Origin: Adiantum capillus-veneris
Taxonomy: Eukaryota > Streptophyta > Polypodiopsida > Polypodiales > Pteridaceae
Assembly (NCBI GenBank): GCA_014529385.2
Contig: CM043969.1
Span: 66,960,176 to 67,024,175 of the forward strand
Length of the DNA: 64,000 bases
Reading direction: 5' to 3'
The number at the start of each line of letters is the position of its first letter. The first letter of the stretch is position 1. Made by a program: the position numbers and the translations under genes. Positions 57,577-64,000 of the stretch are shown in pieces. The notes beneath the pieces are model-generated. The model saw nothing but the letters and a program-made list of their open reading frames with translations. It did not search any database and was not told the DNA's origin.

Positions 57577-58497
57577 CTATGGCATGAACTTCTTGAAGCA
57601 AGACTGATCCAAGGCAATCACCACAAGCATCACATTGGACCTCAAATGGCTTTGAGAGATCCAGAAGCATGAGGACTGGTTGGAAGAGGTAAGCTTCTCT
57701 TTGAGCTTGTCAAAAGCATTTTGCTCCTTAGCAGTCCATAAATACTTAACGTTCTTCTTTGTTAAGTCATGTAATGGTCCTGCTATTTGAGAGAATTTTG
57801 CCGTGAAGCGTCTATAGTATGCACACATGCCAATAAAGCTTCTTAGCTCATGTAGATTCCTTGGATTAGGCCATGCTTTTACCACCTCTAACTTCGATGG
57901 ATCCATATGGATACCATAGATAATATGACCTAAGTATTGAATCTCTTGAAAGAAAAATTCGCTTTTCTTTTGGTTGAGAAAAATCTTGTTCTCCCTCAAT
58001 GCTTGAAAAATCACTTGGAGATGTTGCTTATGTTCATCCAAAGACTTGGAGTAGATGATGATATCATCAAAGAACACTACAGTGAATTTGCAGTAGGGTC
58101 TAAAGATTTTCTCCATTAGACGATTGAACGTGGCCAGTACATTAGTCAAACCAAAAGGCATGACTAGATGTTCATAAAGGCCAAACGTTGTATGAAATGC
58201 GGTCTTTAGAATATCTTCATCCACTATCCTTATTTGATGATAGTCACTTTTAAGGTCAATCCTACTGAAGTAGGTAGAGCCTTCTTGTAGCTTATCAAAC
58301 AGATGTTCTACCCAAGGCACAGGAAATCTTTTTTTGATAGTGATATGGTTTAGTGCTTGATAGTCCAAACACATACGGTATGTACCATCTTTCTTTTGCA
58401 ATAAAAGGACTGGAGAAAAAAATGGAGAGGAGCTAGGCCTCACCATCCCTTTGTCTACCAATTCTTGTACTTGCCTCATGAGCTCCTCTTGTTGAGC
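57577..58497 (-). pseudogene. G2 reverse transcriptase
   Basis: A 300-codon open frame with MVRPSSSPFFSPVLLLQKKD, FSRIDLKSDYHQIRI, VMPFGLTNVLATF and catalytic FFDDIIIYS. It is the best preserved RT in the window; a frameshift near 57670 breaks the link to RNase H. RT copies element RNA into cDNA. Confidence 0.92.
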
Positions 58498-59150
58498 TTA
58501 AGAAACTCGATAAGGAGGCTTGTTAGGCGGTGAGCTTCCTGGAAGGAGCTCAATGCAATGGTCATCATCCCCTCGTTTTGGAGGTAAGTCCATAGGGATA
58601 TCATCGATGAACACATCTTGGAATCCTTTTAGAAAATTAGACAAGTCTAACTCTTCTTGATTCCTACCATTTACATTTGATGAAACATTAGGATCTTTTA
58701 GGGACTCTTTGACAAAAATAATGTACGCAGAAATTGAGCTCTTCATTAATTTATCAAAAGCAGGAGGATTTACAAGTGGTATAGTGCGACCACACTCACT
58801 AGCATCTATATACATGTTCTTTTCCTTGTAGGTGAAGTAGATTCTCCTTTCAGGGAACTTCATGTTGGCAGCCATGCGATCAAACCATGGCGTCCCTAGG
58901 ATAGCATTCTCATGTTGCAGAGGAGAGATGAAAAAGTCTTCTTTGTCGACATGGGTTTGGACATGGAGCCTCAACTTCCCAATCAAGGGAGTAATGGAGG
59001 CTTGCTGTCCCTTGAAAGCTATGTCAGTCGTTACAATATCTCCCATCTCGAAAGCTAAATGCCCAACTTGGTGGCCAACTCTGTTTTGATATGAGGTTTT
59101 AAGTAGAGCCAAGGTCAAACAAGATGAAGGCATCATGCTCCCTTACCTTT
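58498..59150 (-). pseudogene. G2 protease and linker to RT
   Basis: An open frame of 212 codons covers the protease C-terminal half (ENAILGTPWFDRMAANMKF) and the linker LDLSNFLKGFQDVFIDDIP to GSSPPNKPPYRVS. The catalytic FDLGST lies just upstream in another frame (59105-59122), so a frameshift separates the active site from the rest. Confidence 0.8.
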
Positions 59151-59154
59151 CACA

Positions 59155-59886
59155 CTAAGCATAGGAGAGAGATGATCCTTTGCAACGAGTCCTCTTTTGA
59201 AGCTTCGATGATAGAATCCCTAGGAGTCTCATTGCGAGCATTTTTCTTGGGGCAAGAACGATAGCCATGTCCTTGCTCCCTACACTTAAAACACTTATGG
59301 TCCTTGAGAAAAGCTTCAAGCTCTTTAGGAGAGAGTTTGTTTTTGCATTTGTAAACTCCCTTCTCCTTGGACCGATTGTTGTTGTTGTTGTTGGAAGTGC
59401 CTTGGGAAGAATTTTGGGCATTGGTTTTTCCCTTGCATCATTTTTGTCTTTGTTTTCCATGGGCTTGACATTCCGTCTAGCCCCTTGTTGGAAATTGATG
59501 CGTGAAGCAACCATGGTGTGATGGATTTCTTCGGTGATAGAACCAGGCCGTTGGGAGTTGACGTATTTGGCCACCTCTTCAGGTAATCCCGCAAAAAATT
59601 GTTGCTTTTTCTCGGCAAAGTCTATCTTTCGGAAGACAGTAGCCTTGAGATGTAAATCCCAAAACTTGTCGACATATTTGTGTGGATAGACTCATGAGAG
59701 AGAAGCTTCAAACTACGCCATTTGGTTAGCACTTTGTCCTTTGCATCGCTTGCAAACAAGGAATTGCTTTATGATGGAAACTCGTAGAGTTTTCCATGTC
59801 TTTGGGGCTTCGCCGTTGCCACGAAGGCTAACCCACCATTGACGAGCTGATGTTTGAAAGTGCATAGCCAAGGCCCACATTGTGAG
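59155..59886 (-). pseudogene. G2 gag, truncated
   Basis: The capsid part reads MHFQTSARQWWVSLRGNGEA and PKTWKTLRVSIIKQFL (59860-59750), then the zinc knuckle CFKCREQGHGYRSCPKK (about 59293-59243). The match to G1 gag stops abruptly at LAMHFQ, where LINE sequence begins. Confidence 0.85.
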
Positions 59887-61780
59887 AATGATGCAAAAAA
59901 TGGTGACACTTGCAATGGCTAAACTAATGGACCACCCTCTCACAGAAGGGGAGTTGAGGGACACCATAGAAGCTCTGAAGAAAGGGATATCTCTTGGTCT
60001 TAATGGTTTACCTAATGAAATTTACCAGCATTGTAATGAATTTAAAGGGAGGTACTTGATGAATGGTTTGGGCAGAAGCCTTGCAGATTGGAGCTCTCCC
60101 TTCTTCTTGAAATACTAGTGTCATAAAACTCATACATTAAAGAGGGGAGAAGGAGGACTTAGGGAACTAGAGATCTCTAACATGTCTGACTTCTGCTTAT
60201 AAATTTTTTGCCTTGGCTCTAGCTAGAAGAATAAGTCCCATTATGCATAGTATCATTCTTCTAGAGCAGAAGGGTTTTATCAAGGGTGGATTCATATTGG
60301 ATTCTATCATCACTCTTTGGGAAGCTTTTGAATATGCAGAGGAATCAGAGTAGCTATATTGCTTTCAAAATTGACTTTGACAAAGCCTATGACAGAATAG
60401 AGTGGGACTTTATATTTCAATCCTTATTTGATATAGTACGTGGGAAAAGTTTTATCAAAAATTTGTTCAAATACTGTTTGGTAATGCTTTTGCAAAACTG
60501 GCTATTAATGGGGATTTGATTGATTCTATCCCTCTTCAGAGATCTATCAGATAGGGTTGCGCTATTGCTCCTTTACTGTATGCAATATGTTCAGATGCAC
60601 TTGGCAAAATTCATCCCTTATGGCTCCAAGGTGATCTGTAGATTTTGGTAGGCATGGCAGTCCCTAAGGGAGCAATGGAAGCCCGGCAAAATGATTCACT
60701 CTAACCTCTGGTTTTTTTCTTCAAGATTCTCCTTGGATTGGTTATTTTGCACGTGTTAAAGGACTTCCTCCTACAAGGAGAGGCCACAAATGCTTTAAAG
60801 TTGGAATCATACAGTGGGAAGACCTCTTTCAGGCTCATCAACCAAGATCAATAGAAGCTCTCCAGGGTCCATTCAATATTTCCCAGTAGGATGCTAATTG
60901 GTGTCTTAACAAACTTCATTCAATCTTAGCAAAGCTGCATCTCCCCCCCAAGGGCTAACTCTTATCAAGCTAAGCTTCGAAAGGCTGCTGCAAACATATA
61001 CTCCACCTTCGAGCCTAAAGCAGGTTTTCAAGAAGGTCTCAAAAAACATCTCAATAGAAAGTGGAAGATGCAATGGAGCTGTAAGCAACGGACATACATG
61101 TCTTTGTGTAACCGGGCTTACCCAATTGCCATAAAACACAATTCCTGCTCTGGTTGATTATTCACCAAGGGATTCGGTCAGGGGCAAAAGCTAGGAGAAT
61201 TGATGTTAGCTCAGGGATTTGTCCAAGATGCCAAGGACATGTGGAGGACATCCCTTCAAATTCTTCTAAGATTCTCCACCGATATTTCCTTAGTGTGATG
61301 GCAATCAATTATAGGATTTTCTGCTTGGAAACTGTAAAAGGTTGGATATACCCACGTGGACAATGTGGAGAGGCATTATTCTATGGTTCCTTTGGCTAAG
61401 AAGGAATGCAACTCTTTTTTGTCAGTCTCAGTTTGTGCATTCTTATGCTCTGATCATTGAGCTTAGGAAATGCTCAACCTCCCTTTGTAAAAGAATTATT
61501 GTTCCGCAAGAATCTTCTCTCGCTATCACTAGCTTACAGAAGGTCCTTAAGTGGACACAATGGAGAGAAAAGATCCCTTTGTATTACTTAGCCCTTAGGC
61601 TTTCCATGAGAGGCGTTCTTTTCATGATGTATGGGGGCACCGTCCATCCCCCTCGTGTGGGTCTATGTATACTTTCCAGTTTTTCTACTAATTCAGTTTC
61701 TACCTTTTTCAAGAAAAAAAACTTGATCCTAAAAGAGGAATTTTGCCTACAAACTACACGAGAGGATTGATTCCACTTGT
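59887..61780 (+). pseudogene. L1-type LINE fragment (RT and zinc region)
   Basis: MDHPLTEGELRDTIEALKKG is the motif at the start of plant LINE RT. SYIAFKIDFDKAYDRIEWDF (60352-60411) is the central RT block. RSGAKARRIDVSSGICPRCQ (about 61163-61222) matches the RT-associated zinc region (zf-RVT). Many stops and frameshifts. Both the 5' part (endonuclease) and a poly(A) tail are not visible. Confidence 0.82.
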
Positions 61781-61950
61781 CTTCAAAAGGAGTGATATAA
61801 ATACCGTTAGAAGTGCTCTCTGTTGTTTTCTTGCTTTTGGCAGCTTTTCTGGAAAAAAACAAGATACAAACGGCTTAAAGTTCCTACATTTTTATTACCT
61901 GCTTCTCCATCCATCCAGATTCCAGAGCCATCTGTAAGCTCCAGCCCGCC

Positions 61951-62003
61951 ATGCCTCAGATCCAGTATTCTGAGAAGTACTTTGACGACGTCTACGAGTA
62001 CCG
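61951..62003 (+). CDS. CKS1: First exon of CKS (cyclin-dependent kinase regulatory subunit)
   Basis: The ATG at 61951, in context CCCGCCATGCC, encodes MPQIQYSEKYFDDVYEYR, nearly identical to the start of plant CKS1 proteins (IQYSEKYFDD is diagnostic). A GT donor at 62004 follows after CG of the last Arg codon (phase 2). CKS is a small protein of about 85-90 residues that binds CDKs and helps phosphorylate substrates in the cell cycle. The remaining exons (HVVLPP onward in the family) were not found before 64000, so the first intron is probably longer than 2 kb or the copy is truncated. No stop or frameshift is seen in the exon. An old LINE lies just upstream. Confidence 0.85.
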
Positions 62004-62004
62004 G

Positions 62005-62007
<3 letters not shown>

Positions 62008-62039
<32 letters not shown>
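62008..62039. repeat. (CT)n microsatellite at start of CKS intron 1
   Basis: A pure CT run begins four bases after the donor GT. Confidence 0.95.
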
Positions 62040-62042
<3 letters not shown>

Positions 62043-64000
62043 CATACACGCGCATATACACCGCCTACGCACAAGGATCTCTAAATTACCAAACAGAGGA
62101 AAATGTTAGAAAGCTTGCTTTATGTTTCTCTTTTGCCTCTATGAAACCATGCAGTCTGGTGAAGTTAACTTGCTTTGCTGTTGAGATAAAGCCCTGATAC
62201 TATTTTGAGTTAGTAGAGTGCCTCTTAAGCATTGTAAAAAGATAAACTGGTTTCTAGGCCAATTTTGAACAAATAGGCCAGAAGTTCTGTGGTTTTTCCT
62301 TGTACATTTCAAGATGGTTGCGATGTCCATTGGCATTGCCCGGCAAGGGCCATGTATCATTGGGCACGAGCTATCTTTAGGTGCCCTCCATGAGCACCAT
62401 AATAGAATGGGTATTAGAACAGAAGAGGCATCATAACCATAGTAGCCATAGGGTTTTGAAAACTGAAGTTTTGAAACAAGGTTTCGGTCCATATTTCAAA
62501 ATGACATCCGAGATATTTTGTAAGAAACATTAAGCTAAATATACATGATCCTGCACATTACACAACATGTCAAAATTAGAAATGAATTAGGTCTCAGATA
62601 GAATAGATGGCAACCATGAGCGATAATTTTCGTCTTCAAAGGAACGCGACTTTTCGGAAACATTTTCCCAAGATCTACTATGATCATAACGACATCTTGC
62701 TCCTATAGTGAGAGTCCCAAGGAGTTGGAATGTCCAAGGGCAGACAGTCCTATTAGCCTACAAGCCGTTGGTTAAGAAGCGTAATGTCGTACCTGAAGAG
62801 TATTTTGAGCTTCCAATAAATGTGGGATACCAACCCCAGCTAATGCTCAAATTGTTTTGTGAAATGAACAAGCCATTGGTTTTCTTGTAGGATTTGGCTT
62901 CCAAAGACCACTAGGCCGTGCCACAAGGTTTATTTTAGAGATAATGGGTCAACCAACCTAGATTCTTGTCCTATTTGATGCCAAGGCTTTTCTATTACAG
63001 GCTAGTATCGACTTGATACTCTGTGTATTCGCTACTCACATAGTATCTTGCAATCAGTGTTCGGGAAAAACCATCTTCCTAACCAATACACAATTCCTCT
63101 GTATGCATTTTGAAGAGCCTGTAATTTGAGGTGGAATAATTTTCTTTTCCTCTTGCTCCTAACCGGTTTTTTAAGCAGCACATTTATAAGCTGAGACACA
63201 CTTTTCCCGAGCATTGCTCGTAACTTGTTGCATTGGTTTATGCTGTAAATGCGAAGGCCAGTTTTTGGGTCTTCATACAATAGATCAATTATGGCTTTCT
63301 AAGGTACATACATACAAGGCGGCCAGCTATGTGAGAAGCATGGTATTTTATGGTAGATGCCTGTATTCTATGTCCGCAGATCTTAGAATTTGCAATTCAG
63401 ACAGCAAAGGTGGAAATACGATTTTATGTTTTATCTCAGTGTGAAAAATGGCATGTTAGTGCGTTAGTGAAGAAGGGCAATGCCGCTTGTAAAGCTCTTT
63501 CATTGAGTGACGATTATGACGTGATTGAATTTAGAAGGGAGTGCTGTTTTCAGTTCCGTCAAAAGAATTGGGCAGAATAGAGTCTTCTATGCTAACTAGG
63601 CAAAAATATGCTCTTATTCAAAGGCAAGTTCTTCAGTGTTGTGTTTCCAGGAGGTATTCTCTTTATGCTGGCCTCTTTATGTATGCAGGCATGTGGTATT
63701 ACCTCCAGATATTGCCAAGCTCCTACCAAAAAATCAGCTTCTCTCGGAGGTGAAAGTCTTCTTTGATTTTTGATTGTATGATGCCCCCTCGCTTTGTTTG
63801 GAAGCATAAATTGTGATAGTAAAAATGTTCATATTTTTAGGTGATTTGGAATGATGCATTGTGTAGGAAGTGGCTTGATGTGGCTTTCAGTAGTTGAAAA
63901 TGTGTAAGGGCGATCACTCATCAAAAGTTCCAGAGATTTTAAGTGGTACCCCTATTATGTGCATTCCAGAGATTATAAGTAATACCCCTATGTTGTGTGC
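62040..64000. other. Probable CKS intron 1; unrecognised short ORFs
   Basis: Two plus-strand frames stand out, 62708-62890 (contains EEYFELPINVGYQPQLMLKL) and 63350-63580 (contains QCEKWHVSALVKKGNAACKA), but I recognise neither and both may be chance or old element sequence. No CKS exon 2, tRNA or LTR is seen. Confidence 0.4.

Larger units (their letters stand above)
53865..59886 (-). mobile_element. Chromovirus G2 (Ty3/gypsy), 5'-truncated
   Basis: Same family as G1. Read on the minus strand: gag, zinc knuckle, protease, RT, RNase H, integrase, chromodomain, PPT, 3' LTR. The 5' LTR, leader and start of gag are missing; the sequence switches to a LINE at about 59886. Its 3' LTR entered the copia derivative at 53864 (flank CATCC; the other flank is lost). 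Confidence 0.9.

Noticed and set aside
63350-63580. Possible CKS exon
   Set aside because: Its translation has no similarity to the CKS core (no LPP or HxPExHxxLF-type motif).

Overview
The window reads as nuclear DNA of a land plant with a large, retrotransposon-rich genome. The evidence is a first exon of a plant-type CKS cell-cycle protein, spliced genes with GT-AG introns, Ty3/gypsy chromoviruses, Ty1/copia elements, an L1-type LINE, MITE-like elements, and many (GA)n and (CA)n microsatellites. The species cannot be fixed from sequence alone; a fern or another large-genome lineage would fit, but this is a guess. About nine tenths of the window is mobile-element sequence or its decay products.

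Layout. 1-3130: the most gene-like stretch. It holds the 3' end of a plus-strand gene joining a Ulp1-type cysteine protease end, an acidic linker and an FCP1/NLI-type HAD phosphatase domain, and a convergent two-exon orphan gene (413 aa). 3904-5600: solo LTR with a perfect TSD. 8157-9650: a gag zinc-knuckle scrap and a decayed, intron-bearing paralogue of the orphan gene. 10285-16544: composite Ty3 debris (LTR, PBS and gag start of chromovirus family G, then an integrase followed by a protease-like domain, then a long LTR-like region). About 18000-31550: element P1, with a long gag-like ORF and no visible pol, split by the chromovirus G1 (22124-29539). 33310-43251: element P2, a second copy of P on the minus strand, carrying two MITE-like elements and split by a complete but dead copia element (37489-42617, TSD TCTTT). 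43640-45900 and 52440-53864: two copies of an RT-less copia derivative. About 48560-52440: a decayed copia element with foreign DNA inside its RT/RNase H region. 53865-59886: chromovirus G2 (minus) with an inverted integrase core, fused at its 5' end to a LINE fragment (59887-61780). 61951 onward: start of the CKS gene, with the rest presumably outside the window.

How the parts relate. G1, G2, the solo LTR and the LTR at 10285 are one chromovirus family (iMet-type PBS, chromodomain). P1 and P2 are one family with an Athila/Tat-like PBS, and no enzymes are visible in either, so they would depend on proteins supplied in trans. Nesting gives a relative order: P elements oldest, then G1, the MITE-like elements and the copia element inside them; G2 landed in the copia derivative. 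Nearly all element ORFs carry stops or frameshifts, so no active element is visible. The best candidates for something undescribed are the P family, the protease-phosphatase gene, and the integrase-then-protease arrangement at 12190-14421.
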